Assembly (NCBI GenBank): GCA_004963905.1
Contig: SUGL01000024.1
Span: 1-64,000 of the forward strand
DNA length: 64,000 bases
Source of the DNA: Mesorhizobium sp.
Lineage (GTDB): Bacteria; Pseudomonadota; Alphaproteobacteria; Rhizobiales; Rhizobiaceae
Reading direction: 5' to 3'
Positions 36,137 to 43,784 of the stretch are shown in pieces. The notes under the pieces are model-generated. The model made no database searches. It had not been told where the DNA came from and saw only the letters and a list, made by a program, of their open reading frames with translations. The position numbers and the translations under genes are program-made. How positions within the stretch are numbered: position 1 is the stretch's first letter; every line of letters begins with the position of its first letter.

Positions 36137-37144
36137 CTAAAGCAAGCCGGCTTGCGTCATCAGATCGATGACCTTCTTGGAGTTCAACTTCACCGGGTCG
36201 ACTTTCGGCGCCTGCAGGTCGGCGAGCGGTACCAGCTTCGGGTTGGACTCCTCGCCCTTGCCGACCGCGTATTCATAGGATGTGCCGGTCTTCAAGACCT
36301 CCTGGCCGCCCTTGCCGGTGACCCATTTCAAGAAGGCCTGTGCTTCCTTCGGATGTTTGCTCGAGGCCAGAACGCCGCCGCCGGAGATCGACACGAACGC
36401 GCCCGGATCCTGGTTCTTGAAATAGTGCAGGCCGACGCTCTTGCTATTCTCGCCGGTCTTTGCCTGATCGCCGAAATAGTAATAGTGGTAGATTACGCCG
36501 CCATCGATCTCGCCGGCATTGACCGCCTTCATCACCGTCGAGTTGCCCTTGTAGGCGGTGGAGTTCTCCTTCATCGCCTTCAGCCAGTCGGCGGTCGCGG
36601 CCTCGCCCTTGAGCTCAAGCAGGGCGCTGACTATGGCCTGGAAGTCGGCGCCGGACGGCGAGGCGGCCCAACGGCCCTTCCAGCTCGGATCGGCGAGGTC
36701 GAGCAGCGACTTGGGCAACTGGTCTTCCTTGAGCTTGTCCTTGTTGTAGGCAAAGACGGTGCTGCGGGCGGCGACGCCCACCCACTTGCCGCTCGAGGGC
36801 TGGTATTCCTGCGGAACCTGGGCCAGCGTGTCGGCATCGACCGGCGCGAAAAGGCCGGCCGCCTCGACCAGCGCCATGGCGGGCGAATTCTCGGTCAGGA
36901 ACACATCGGCCGGCGATGCAGCACCCTCGGCGACGATCTGGTTGGAAAAATCGCTGTCGCCGCCATTGCGCAGCGTGACCTTGATGCCGGTTTCCTTGGT
37001 GAAGCCCTTCGCCCATTCCTTGGCGAGGCTCTCATGCTGGGCGTTGTAGACGATGATGCCGGCATCCTCGGCCAGGGCCGGCGCGGCGAGCAGGCTGGCT
37101 GTCAACGCAACAGCGCCGGCAAGGGTGGAAAGAGCATATTTCAT
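36137..37144 (-). CDS. fbpA: Iron(III) ABC transporter substrate-binding protein (FbpA-like)
   Basis: A 335-residue periplasmic binding protein. The signal peptide ends near residue 25 (APALA), and the mature start [15 protein letters not shown] is typical of ferric-binding proteins. The paired tyrosines that bind Fe(III) are likely within [11 protein letters not shown]. The start is the ATG at 37144; an upstream frame to 37210 is not supported. It is the first gene of fbpA-B-C and has an iron-responsive-operator-like site upstream. Confidence 0.9.
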   Translation of the reverse strand: MKYALSTLAGAVALTASLLAAPALAEDAGIIVYNAQHESLAKEWAKGFTKETGIKVTLRNGGDSDFSNQIVAEGAASPADVFLTENSPAMALVEAAGLFAPVDADTLAQVPQEYQPSSGKWVGVAARSTVFAYNKDKLKEDQLPKSLLDLADPSWKGRWAASPSGADFQAIVSALLELKGEAATADWLKAMKENSTAYKGNSTVMKAVNAGEIDGGVIYHYYYFGDQAKTGENSKSVGLHYFKNQDPGAFVSISGGGVLASSKHPKEAQAFLKWVTGKGGQEVLKTGTSYEYAVGKGEESNPKLVPLADLQAPKVDPVKLNSKKVIDLMTQAGLL

Positions 37145-37201
37145 GGCATGGTCCTCGATCTTCGTGATCCGCCCCGGGAGGCGACTGCACCTACCAATAC
37201 C

Positions 37202-37216
37202 TGATAGCAATAGTCA
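37202..37216 (-). promoter_or_regulatory. Iron-responsive operator-like site (RirA type) before fbpA
   Basis: The minus strand has TGACTATTGCTATCA, which fits the TGA-N9-TCA form of the rhizobial IRO box bound by RirA. It is 58 bases upstream of the fbpA start. The motif is short, so chance occurrence is possible; the AT-rich island and the iron-uptake gene raise its credibility. Confidence 0.5.
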
Positions 37217-37361
37217 ACATTGTGACGGTGGCTCATTCCGTCGCGGGGGCGTGAAAGCCGGCGCCGCGCGGACAATGCCATGTGATCGGGGTGTCGCGGA
37301 ACCTGCGGAGCGCATGGCGCTCCCCGATGGCCACTCGTTGTTTCAAGCCGGACAATCGCCG

Positions 37362-37397
37362 GTCGCACGGGGCCCGCAATACCGGGTCCCGTGCGAC
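37362..37397. repeat. Long inverted repeat downstream of hupE
   Basis: GTCGCACGGGGCCCG and CGGGTCCCGTGCGAC form a 15-base stem with one G-U wobble and a 6-base loop. It lies about 140 bases beyond the end of the guanidine operon and could be its transcript end, though no T tract follows on either strand. The rest of 37217-37538 holds no recognised gene. Confidence 0.6.
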
Positions 37398-37538
37398 GCG
37401 GTCGCCGGGCGAATGCGGTCAAAGCCGTTCGGCTCGTACCTTCAGGATCTGGTACAGCAGCTCTCGAATGCGCCGCCAGATCGTCAATGGCCTGGGCATG
37501 GCTCCGCCTCTCGTTCGTGCGATCCTTGAGCCGCCGGT

Positions 37539-38132
37539 TCAGATGAGCTGCGCGGCCAGCGCCACTCCGACCAGCGAGGTGCCGATCCCTGCCGCGCGGA
37601 TAGCCGCCGGCCGGCTCCGCAACGTCAGGGCGGCCAGCGCTCCGGTCGCGTGCAAAGCCGAGGTGCTGGCGAGGAAGCCGATCGCATAGGCCATGCCACC
37701 GACCGTCTCCGGAATCTCAAGACCATGGGCGTTGCCGTGGAAGAGGCCGAAGAGCGCCGTCAGCGTTGCGGCGAAGGCAAGCGGAAACGGCCTGGCGAGC
37801 GCGACCATGGCGCCGAAAAACATCAGCGACAGCGCGATCCCGGTCTCCAGCGACGGCAGGCCGATACCGGCGATCCCAAGCGTGGCCCCCGCGACCATCG
37901 CCGCAACGAAACACGCCGGCACGAGGATGGCGGCCCTGCCGCCGGTTCGCGCCGCAATGATGCCGACCGACAGCATCGCAAGCAGATGGTCGATGCCGGC
38001 CAGCGGGTGTTGAAGGCCGCTCAGAAGGCCGTGGACATGAAAGCCTCCGCTGTGAGCGAAGGCCAGTGACGGTGTGAGAGTTGCCGCGACCGCCGGAGCA
38101 AGCCTGGTGAGAACGGAAAGCATTCTGTTCAT
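37539..38132 (-). CDS. hupE: HupE/UreJ family nickel permease
   Basis: A 197-residue membrane protein. The signal-peptide-like head ends at LAFAHSGG, and the family motif HPLAGIDHLLAMLSVG follows with its His and Asp (about 42-57). A second motif, FGLFHGNAHGLEIP (about 129-142), and about six helices complete the fold. HupE/UreJ proteins take up nickel for hydrogenase or urease. Here the last gene of the guanidine operon is neither, so the nickel is most simply for the guanidine hydrolase. Confidence 0.87.
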   Translation of the reverse strand: MNRMLSVLTRLAPAVAATLTPSLAFAHSGGFHVHGLLSGLQHPLAGIDHLLAMLSVGIIAARTGGRAAILVPACFVAAMVAGATLGIAGIGLPSLETGIALSLMFFGAMVALARPFPLAFAATLTALFGLFHGNAHGLEIPETVGGMAYAIGFLASTSALHATGALAALTLRSRPAAIRAAGIGTSLVGVALAAQLI

Positions 38133-38181
38133 GGGTCTGAACCTTGTTTGAAAGAGGGAGGATCCGGGTCGAAACCGGCGT

Positions 38182-38718
38182 TCACTGTCCGGGCATAGCG
38201 ATTTCGGCCGCCGCGGACCTGTCGATCAGAAGTCGTGCCTCGCCGAAATCGAGAGGCCGCTGGCCATTGCCGTCATGGTAGACGAATGCCAGGCGGCGCC
38301 GGTGTGACGTCAGCCTCGCGGGCAGCGGGTTGTAGGTCACGCCGGCGCCGCCGATCAGCGGCATCACGGCGCCGACATCGACGATATCCTGCGTCTCGAC
38401 CCGCAGCAGGTGCAGCCGCCGGCCGTCGGTGGTTTCGCCGAGGAACGGAATGCCGGCGAGCCGCAGGAAACTGGATGGATCGGGTGCCCGCGCGAACCCG
38501 TCGAGAAAGGCTGTCTCAACGAGATCGAGATCGGTCGCGCGCGGGTCGGCCGGCTCGGGCGCATGCTCGCGCGGCAAATGCGGCGTCTGCCACTGCAACG
38601 GCTTGCCGGCCGGCCCGTTGTGGCCGACGGCGTGCGGATGGTGATGGTGGCCGGTCGGGCCGTGATGGTGGTGGCCGTCGCCATGATCGTGGCCGTGGTG
38701 ATGATGATCATCGTGCAT
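38182..38718 (-). CDS. Histidine-rich protein of unknown family, possible nickel chaperone
   Basis: A 178-residue soluble protein. The first 34 residues contain about 16 histidines in runs (HHHHGHDHGDGHHHHG, then HHHHPH), an evident metal-binding tail. The rest (about 45-178) is a compact domain I do not recognise (SFLRLAGIPFLGE, LLRVETQDIVDVG, LDFGEARLLIDRS). It starts 2 bases after gdmH ends and precedes hupE. By analogy with His-rich UreE and HypB tails I infer a nickel storage or delivery role for GdmH. A longer open frame upstream is a shadow of gdmH. Confidence 0.75.
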   Translation of the reverse strand: MHDDHHHHGHDHGDGHHHHGPTGHHHHPHAVGHNGPAGKPLQWQTPHLPREHAPEPADPRATDLDLVETAFLDGFARAPDPSSFLRLAGIPFLGETTDGRRLHLLRVETQDIVDVGAVMPLIGGAGVTYNPLPARLTSHRRRLAFVYHDGNGQRPLDFGEARLLIDRSAAAEIAMPGQ

Positions 38719-38720
38719 GG

Positions 38721-39929
38721 TCAAAAGCTCGCCGGCTTGTCGATGATGGATTTGTGCTTGCCCAGCGTGCCATGGGCGACCATCGAGCCGAGCGCCTCGA
38801 CGACGACCCGCACACCGAACAGCGCGGTGATGTCCGAGGTGTCGTACGGCGGCGAAACCTCGACCACTTCCAGCCCGCAAATGCCGGGCGCCGAGACCAG
38901 CCCGAGCAGCTTCAGCGCCTCGCGCGGCAGGAAGCCGCCGGGCTCGGGCCAGCCCGTGCCTGGTACGAAACCACAGTCGACGCTGTCGACGTCGAAGGAA
39001 ATATAGACGGCGTCTGCGTCCTTCCACGCCAGATCGAGCGCGATCTCCGCGGTCTTCTCCAGGCCCATCTGCTCGATGTCCGAAATCGTCAGCACGTTGG
39101 TGCCGCGCTTCCTGGCCTCTGCCACGCCATAGCGGGGCACCTGCCAGCCGCCGATGCCAAGCTGCACCAGATTGGTGGCCGAGACGTTCGGCAGGTTGGT
39201 CGCCCAATACCAAGGCGTGGTGTGCATGCGCTCGTCGAGATCCTTTTCCTGGATATCGATGTGGCGGTCGAAATGGATGATGCCGATGCGCTTCGAGGTG
39301 ACGTCGGCGATGCCGCGCACGCAAGGAAACCCGATCGAATGATCGCCGCCCAGCATGATCGGCAGCGCGCCCGAGGAGGCGACGTGGCTGACACCCTTGG
39401 TGATCTGGTCGAAGCTCTTTTCGAGATTGGCCGGAATGGTGAAGACGTCGCCGGCGTCGCACAGCGTCATCTGCTCGCGCAGGTCGACGCCCAGCTCGTA
39501 GTTGTAAGGCGTGTAGAGTGCCGAGATGCGACGGATGCCCTGCGGCCCGAAACGGGTTCCCGGACGGTAGGTGGTGCCGCTGTCGAAGGGAATGCCCATG
39601 ACGGCAGCGTCGTATCGGCCGACATCGCGGACATTCTCGACATAGGGCGCCTTGAGGAAGGTGTTGATGCCGGCGAAATGCGGCAGCTCGCCGCGCGCGA
39701 AGGTCGGGATTGACTTGTCGGTGATCGAATCCGATCCGGGCAGGCCCATGTCCAGCGCCCATTGCTGTTCCTTGCGCCAGCCGTCCTCGGGCAGCTTTCC
39801 TTCCGCCTCGATCGACTTCCAGCCCTGCGTGTCGCGGATCTCGAAGTTGGGATGATGCAGGCGCTGGCGCGGCTGGCGATCAAACAGCCCGGCCCGGCGG
39901 TGCCGGCGCGCTCGAATGTCTCTGTGCAT
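38721..39929 (-). CDS. gdmH: Ureohydrolase, guanidine hydrolase (GdmH) type
   Basis: A 402-residue member of the arginase/agmatinase superfamily. Metal ligands are intact: His197 (GGDHSIGF), Asp221/His223/Asp225 (HFDRHIDIQ) and Asp313/Asp315 (SFDVDSVD). The N-terminal extension of about 90 residues, the SGTTYRPGTRFGPQGIRR block and PGTGWPEPGG (in place of the usual agmatinase continuation) match what I recall of the nickel-dependent guanidine hydrolase of Synechocystis. The reaction would be guanidine to urea plus ammonia. GGAGG lies 7 bases before the ATG. The riboswitch, importer and nickel genes in the same operon support this over agmatinase or guanidinobutyrase. Confidence 0.85.
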   Translation of the reverse strand: MHRDIRARRHRRAGLFDRQPRQRLHHPNFEIRDTQGWKSIEAEGKLPEDGWRKEQQWALDMGLPGSDSITDKSIPTFARGELPHFAGINTFLKAPYVENVRDVGRYDAAVMGIPFDSGTTYRPGTRFGPQGIRRISALYTPYNYELGVDLREQMTLCDAGDVFTIPANLEKSFDQITKGVSHVASSGALPIMLGGDHSIGFPCVRGIADVTSKRIGIIHFDRHIDIQEKDLDERMHTTPWYWATNLPNVSATNLVQLGIGGWQVPRYGVAEARKRGTNVLTISDIEQMGLEKTAEIALDLAWKDADAVYISFDVDSVDCGFVPGTGWPEPGGFLPREALKLLGLVSAPGICGLEVVEVSPPYDTSDITALFGVRVVVEALGSMVAHGTLGKHKSIIDKPASF

Positions 39930-39942
39930 GAAAAAACCTCCG

Positions 39943-40752
39943 TTACGACGCCGTCGTCGCGATTGCGCTGTCCAGTCGGGTCGTCCCGACCATCGCGGCC
40001 ACTTCGGCCACGTCTCGTGCGGAAGCCCGGCTCTTGCGGTCGAGCTTCAGATCGTAGGTGATCGTCGCGCCGTAGGCGGACGGAAACTGGGGATCGTGGC
40101 GCACCTTGTCGAAGACAAGCACGCGGGTACCAAGCTTGAAGGCCTCGCCGATGTCGTGGGTGACCATGACCACGGTCATGCCGTGCTCGTTCCACAGCTC
40201 GGTAAGCAACTCGTGCATCTCGACGCGGATGCCCGGATCGAGCGCCCCGAACGGCTCATCGAGAAGCAGGATCTGCGGCCGGCCGAGCAGGGTCTGGGCG
40301 ATCGCCAGCCGCTGCTGCATGCCGCCGGAGAGCGATGCCGGATAGAGGTCGCGCGCATGAGCGAGGCCGACGCGCTCCAGCATGGTTTCGGCCTCCTGCC
40401 GCGCGCTTTTGCGCCTGGCGCCAAAGACGCGGCCGAAAGGTCCGCCGGAGCGGAAGTCCTCGACCAGCAGCAGATTCTGCAGCGCGGTCAGATGCGGAAA
40501 CACCGAGTAGCGTTGGAAAACGATGCCGCGCTGCGGCGTCGGTTCCGGCACGATCGGCCGGTCCCCGATGACGACCACGCCGCCGCTCTGCTGCTCCTGG
40601 CCGAGCAGGATGCGCAGGAAGGTCGATTTTCCGCAGCCGCTGGCGCCGACCAGCGACAGGAATTCGCCGGGCTCGGCGGTGACGCTCACGCGCTCCAGCA
40701 CGCGGGCGTCGCCGTAGCTCTTTTCCAGGCCGTGGACGACGATGCGGCTCAT
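39943..40752 (-). CDS. ABC transporter ATP-binding protein (guanidine operon)
   Basis: A 269-residue ATPase of the nitrate/sulfonate/taurine group. Walker A GASGCGKST is at 36-44; LSGGMQQRLAIAQ, Walker B ILLLDEPFGALD and the VTHD switch are present. The C-terminal 60 residues extend beyond the minimal domain (SAYGATITYDLKLDRKSRAS). It overlaps the permease stop by four bases and ends 13 bases before gdmH. Guanidinium is the likely cargo, from operon context. Confidence 0.88.
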   Translation of the reverse strand: MSRIVVHGLEKSYGDARVLERVSVTAEPGEFLSLVGASGCGKSTFLRILLGQEQQSGGVVVIGDRPIVPEPTPQRGIVFQRYSVFPHLTALQNLLLVEDFRSGGPFGRVFGARRKSARQEAETMLERVGLAHARDLYPASLSGGMQQRLAIAQTLLGRPQILLLDEPFGALDPGIRVEMHELLTELWNEHGMTVVMVTHDIGEAFKLGTRVLVFDKVRHDPQFPSAYGATITYDLKLDRKSRASARDVAEVAAMVGTTRLDSAIATTAS

Positions 40753-41651
40753 TTGCCCGACCCCGGATGAGCCCAGGGGGAAACCATGTGCGAGAGCCGC
40801 GCGAGCAGCCAGTCGGTGGCGACGGCGAGCAGCGTTATCCAGACGACGTAGGGCAGGATGACGTCCATAGACAGGTAGCGCCGAACGAGGAAGATGCGGT
40901 AGCCCAGCCCCTCGGTCGAGGCGATGGCCTCCGCCGCGATCAGAAACAGCCAGGCCGGTCCAAGCGCCAGCCGCACGCAGGTGATGAGGCGCGGCATGGT
41001 TTGCGGCAGCACCAGCCTCAGAACCATGGTCCAGCTATTGCCGCCGAGCGTCTGTGCCTTGGCGATGAGCTCGGGTGGCAGTTCCATGACCCGGTTGGCG
41101 ATGTCGCGCACCATGACCGGCGCCACGCCAATGGCGATCAAGGTGATCTTGGCCGTTTCGCCGAGGCCGAGCGCGATGAACAGGATCGGCAACAGCGCCA
41201 AGGGCGGGATGACGCAGACAACGGTGACGAAGGGCAGGAGAAACGCCCTCACGCGCGGGATGAAGCCGATGGCGATGCCAAGCAAGAGCGCCGCCAGCGT
41301 CGCCATGCCGACGCCCGCGAACAGCCTGACCAGGCTGGCATAAGTGTCGGCCCACAGGATCAGGTCGCCGGAGCGCTTGTCCGGCACGGTCGCCAAATCG
41401 AAGAACGCCGACCACATCTGTGCCGGGGAGGGCAGCAGCTTGTCATTGGCGTTGACGGCCAGCCGTTGCGCCGAAGCGGACAGATAGGCCACGGCAACGG
41501 CCGCGAAGGGCAGCGTGCCAAGCAACACCGCTCCGCCACGCGAGACCGTGGCGTTGATCAGGCGAAGCCGCGTCTTCGGCACGCTGGGGGGCGGGCTGGC
41601 TGTGTTCGCGCCCGCCCCGGCTTGCACGGCACCGGTTCCTCTGGCCAGCAT
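40749..41651 (-). CDS. ABC transporter permease (guanidine operon)
   Basis: A 300-residue SsuC/TauC-like permease with about six helices. The EAA loop is ELIAKAQTLGGNSWTMVLRL. The open frame continues far upstream through the binding-protein gene, but the start is placed at the ATG at 41651, 11 bases after the binding-protein stop. With the ATPase and binding protein it forms a complete importer under the guanidine-I riboswitch. Confidence 0.85.
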   Translation of the reverse strand: MLARGTGAVQAGAGANTASPPPSVPKTRLRLINATVSRGGAVLLGTLPFAAVAVAYLSASAQRLAVNANDKLLPSPAQMWSAFFDLATVPDKRSGDLILWADTYASLVRLFAGVGMATLAALLLGIAIGFIPRVRAFLLPFVTVVCVIPPLALLPILFIALGLGETAKITLIAIGVAPVMVRDIANRVMELPPELIAKAQTLGGNSWTMVLRLVLPQTMPRLITCVRLALGPAWLFLIAAEAIASTEGLGYRIFLVRRYLSMDVILPYVVWITLLAVATDWLLARLSHMVSPWAHPGSGK

Positions 41652-41662
41652 GACGATGGGTC

Positions 41663-42727
41663 CTAGAGCGTTCCGGCCGCCGCCTCCGCCATGAAGGCCG
41701 GGTCGAACCGCAGCTTGACGTTTCCGGCATCGCCCAGCGTCGAGCCGTCGGGGAAGCTCATGCCGATCACGTCGACGGTGGGCGCATTGGTGCCCAGAAT
41801 GCCGTGGCTGAACAGGAAGTTGCGGACGAGATCCATCGTCTTGGGCAGTTCGGCGCCCTTGGTGAACTCGACCGCCTTGGCCGGCTCGAAGAACATCGCC
41901 GTCGATGCGAGCTGGGCATCGAAGCCGGCAAGATCGGTGCCGGACGCCTTGGCCATCTCTTCCTTGGCCGCCTTGCCTTCGGGCGTGCCGGAGGTCATCA
42001 GGGCCATCGCTTCGTACCACGCGCCGACGAGCGCCTTGCCGAGCGCCGGATTGTCCTTCAGCGTCGCGGTGTTGACGACCATCAGGTCGATGATCTCGCC
42101 GGGGATCTGCGTCGAATCGAACACCTTGTGAGCGCCCGGCATGGCGACGATCTCCGAGACCAGCGGATTCCAGGTGACGACCGAGGTGACGTCGCCGGTG
42201 CCATAGGCGGCGACCATGTCGGCATCGGAGGTGTTGACCACGGTGATGTCCTTCTCGGCGAGCCCGACCGTATCCAGCGCGCGCGCCAGCAAGTAGTGCG
42301 AGACCGAGAGCTCGACGAGGTTGACCTTCTGGCCGGCAATGTCCTTGAGCGCGGTCTTGTCCTTGAGGATGACGGCATCGTTGCCGTTGGAGAAGTCGCC
42401 GACGATCAGCGCGGTGGTGTCGACGCCGCCTCCGGCGGGGATCGACAGCGCGTCCATATTGGTCATCGAGCAACCGTCGAAGCCGCCGGCAGTGTACTGG
42501 TTGATGCTTTCGACATAATCGTTGATGCGGGTGATCTCGACGTTGATGCCGTATTTGTCGGCCCATTTCTTCATGATGCCGCTGTCGGCGAGATAGCCCC
42601 ATGGCATCCAGCCGACATAGATCGACCAGCAGATCTTGAAGTCTTTCTTGGGCGCCGCTTGCGCGGCCGGGATCAAGGGAAGGCTGAGTGACGCGGCCAG
42701 GATGATTGCAGCCAGCTTGCGAAGCAT
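41663..42727 (-). CDS. ABC transporter substrate-binding protein, putative guanidine binder
   Basis: A 354-residue NMT1/TauA-type periplasmic protein. The Sec signal peptide ends at PAAQA (about residue 24), and the mature start KDFKICWSIYVGWMPWGYL is rich in tryptophan. Aromatic and acidic pockets suit a guanidinium cation, but the ligand is inferred from the riboswitch. It is the first gene of the operon. GGGG lies before the ATG at 42727; an open frame to 42871 would run into the riboswitch and is rejected. Confidence 0.87.
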   Translation of the reverse strand: MLRKLAAIILAASLSLPLIPAAQAAPKKDFKICWSIYVGWMPWGYLADSGIMKKWADKYGINVEITRINDYVESINQYTAGGFDGCSMTNMDALSIPAGGGVDTTALIVGDFSNGNDAVILKDKTALKDIAGQKVNLVELSVSHYLLARALDTVGLAEKDITVVNTSDADMVAAYGTGDVTSVVTWNPLVSEIVAMPGAHKVFDSTQIPGEIIDLMVVNTATLKDNPALGKALVGAWYEAMALMTSGTPEGKAAKEEMAKASGTDLAGFDAQLASTAMFFEPAKAVEFTKGAELPKTMDLVRNFLFSHGILGTNAPTVDVIGMSFPDGSTLGDAGNVKLRFDPAFMAEAAAGTL

Positions 42728-42819
42728 TGCGTACCCCTTTTTGCGGTCCGGATTGCGTCCGGACTTTTGTTGGGGGTTCACGGAGCGCGCATCCGGGAGA
42801 GGTTCGCGCCAGCAAACCC

Positions 42820-42935
42820 GTGCAGGGTTCTCCCGGGATTTTGGCCCGCCGTGTTCCGCCGGATGCCTCAATGCATCCCTGGCGGTTGCGTCTCTCGGAC
42901 CAGCACCGTGATAGACACGGCCGGAACCCTAGACG
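42820..42935 (-). ncRNA. Guanidine-I riboswitch (ykkC subtype 1)
   Basis: On the minus strand the class hallmarks appear in order: TCTAGGGTTCCG, then TGGTCCGAGAG, then ACACGGCGGG and, after a short AT stretch, TCCCGGGAGAACCCT. AGGGTT at the 5-prime end pairs with AACCCT at the 3-prime end to close P1. Guanidine-I aptamers bind guanidinium and turn on genes for its export or breakdown. The hairpin GTCCGGA-N5-TCCGGAC at 42747-42765 lies between the aptamer and the first gene and may belong to the expression platform. Confidence 0.95.
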
Positions 42936-42954
42936 CTCTGCACGCCGGTCACGA

Positions 42955-42971
42955 AGCAAGGGCCATGCCAA
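42955..42971 (-). promoter_or_regulatory. Sigma-54 (-24/-12) promoter of the guanidine operon
   Basis: The minus strand reads TTGGCATGGCCCTTGCT, which fits the RpoN consensus YTGGCAYG-N4-TTGCW, with GG and GC ten bases apart. The predicted transcription start is near 42944, about ten bases before the riboswitch, so the geometry is right. This points to NtrC-type nitrogen control; no clear NtrC sites were found upstream. Confidence 0.75.
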
Positions 42972-43105
42972 TCTGAAAAGCACCGGCCCGAGGCTGTTTT
43001 CCCGGGTTCCGAAGCCGACCGCGGCATGCCTATGGCGCAAAAATCATCGCAGCGCCGCCGAAATAAGCAGTATCGTGTCGTGCGACCGTCTCGGATGCTG
43101 CATGG

Positions 43106-43140
43106 GCCGCGCCTTTTTCGCGAAACTTGAAAGGCGCGGC
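43106..43140. repeat. Inverted repeat in the guanidine operon/sigma factor divergent region
   Basis: GCCGCGCCTTT and AAAGGCGCGGC form a perfect 11-base stem around a 13-base loop that contains TTCGCGAA. It lies between two divergent transcription units, about 135 bases upstream of the predicted sigma-54 site and 60 bases upstream of the ECF promoter. Function unknown: a regulator site or a repeat remnant. Confidence 0.55.
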
Positions 43141-43201
43141 GGTCGTCGCAAACTTTCGTGATTTTCCGGTACTTTGGCTTGGACATTATTTCGCCGGCCA
43201 C

Positions 43202-43227
43202 GTAACAAACCGGGGCCGAGACGCGAA
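43202..43227 (+). promoter_or_regulatory. ECF sigma-F type promoter (autoregulation)
   Basis: GTAACA, 16 bases, then CGAA. The published Caulobacter SigF consensus, as I recall it, is GTAACC-N16-CGAA, so nine of ten positions and the spacing match. It is 20 bases upstream of the GTG start of the sigma gene, suggesting the sigma factor drives its own operon. Confidence 0.55.
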
Positions 43228-43246
43228 CATCGGGGGTAAACTTCTT

Positions 43247-43783
43247 GTGACCGGCAAGGACGAAGCCGAACTTTCCCGGCTGCTCAGGGCCGCGATCGCG
43301 GGAGACGAAAGGGCTTATGCCGACTTTCTGCACCGGATAGCCGCTCTCGTTCGCGGCTTCGTCCGGCGCAAGATCGTTCAGGGCGGGGTCGACCCCGAGG
43401 ATGTCGTGCAGGAAACCTTGCTGGCCATTCATGTGAAACGGCATACCTGGCGCGAGGACGCTCCGGTCCTGCCGTGGGTCTACGCGATCGCCCGCTTCAA
43501 GCTGATCGATGCCTTCCGCAGGCGGGGCCGGCGCATCGAGGTCGAGATCGACGAGATCGCCGAGACCTTCGCCGAGCCGGAGGCGGAGACGGTCAGCGAG
43601 CGCGACATAAACCGGGCGCTCGACGGCCTGCCGCCTTCGCAGCGCTCGGTGGTTTCCTCGATCTCGGTCGACGGCCACTCGATCGGGGAAACGGCGGCCA
43701 AGCTAGGCATCAGCGAGACCGCGGTGCGCGTTTCGCTGCATCGCGGCCTTGCCGCGATCGCCAAAAGGTTCGGACGACAATGA
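43247..43783 (+). CDS. ECF RNA polymerase sigma factor (SigF-like)
   Basis: A 178-residue ECF sigma-70 factor. Region 2 spans about 10-80 (AIAGDERAYADFLH, GVDPEDVVQETLLAIH) and region 4 about 115-175 (LPPSQRSVV, then IGETAAKLGISETAVRVSLHRGL). The GTG start at 43247 is chosen because homology begins at TGKDEAELSRLL and the upstream sequence carries the promoter; a longer frame begins at 43127. It is followed 1 base later by the NrsF-type anti-sigma factor. The Caulobacter homologue responds to chromate, cadmium and dichromate stress. Confidence 0.88.
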   Translation: MTGKDEAELSRLLRAAIAGDERAYADFLHRIAALVRGFVRRKIVQGGVDPEDVVQETLLAIHVKRHTWREDAPVLPWVYAIARFKLIDAFRRRGRRIEVEIDEIAETFAEPEAETVSERDINRALDGLPPSQRSVVSSISVDGHSIGETAAKLGISETAVRVSLHRGLAAIAKRFGRQ

Positions 43784-43784
43784 C

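Noticed and set aside
37419..37499. A 26-codon minus-strand frame (MPRPLTIWRRIRELLYQILK...) with a GGAG-like ribosome site, just after hupE
   Set aside because: It slightly resembles DUF1127-type small proteins but is too short for the family and lacks its conserved end. Listed for follow-up only.
38182..39762. A 526-codon frame extending the His-rich protein upstream
   Set aside because: The upstream part is a shadow of gdmH. The frame-shifted residues are Arg-rich and show no family pattern.
42747..42765. A mini-ykkC (guanidine-II) hairpin in the operon leader
   Set aside because: GTCCGGACGCAATCCGGAC is a single hairpin with a seven-base apical region; guanidine-II aptamers need two ACGR-tetraloop hairpins.
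40749..43040. A 763-codon frame that would join the permease to upstream sequence
   Set aside because: It crosses the binding-protein gene in another frame and runs through the guanidine riboswitch.
42972..43100. NtrC binding sites upstream of the sigma-54 promoter
   Set aside because: Only isolated GCACC or GCGCC half-sites are visible; no correctly spaced palindrome was found, so no site is claimed.
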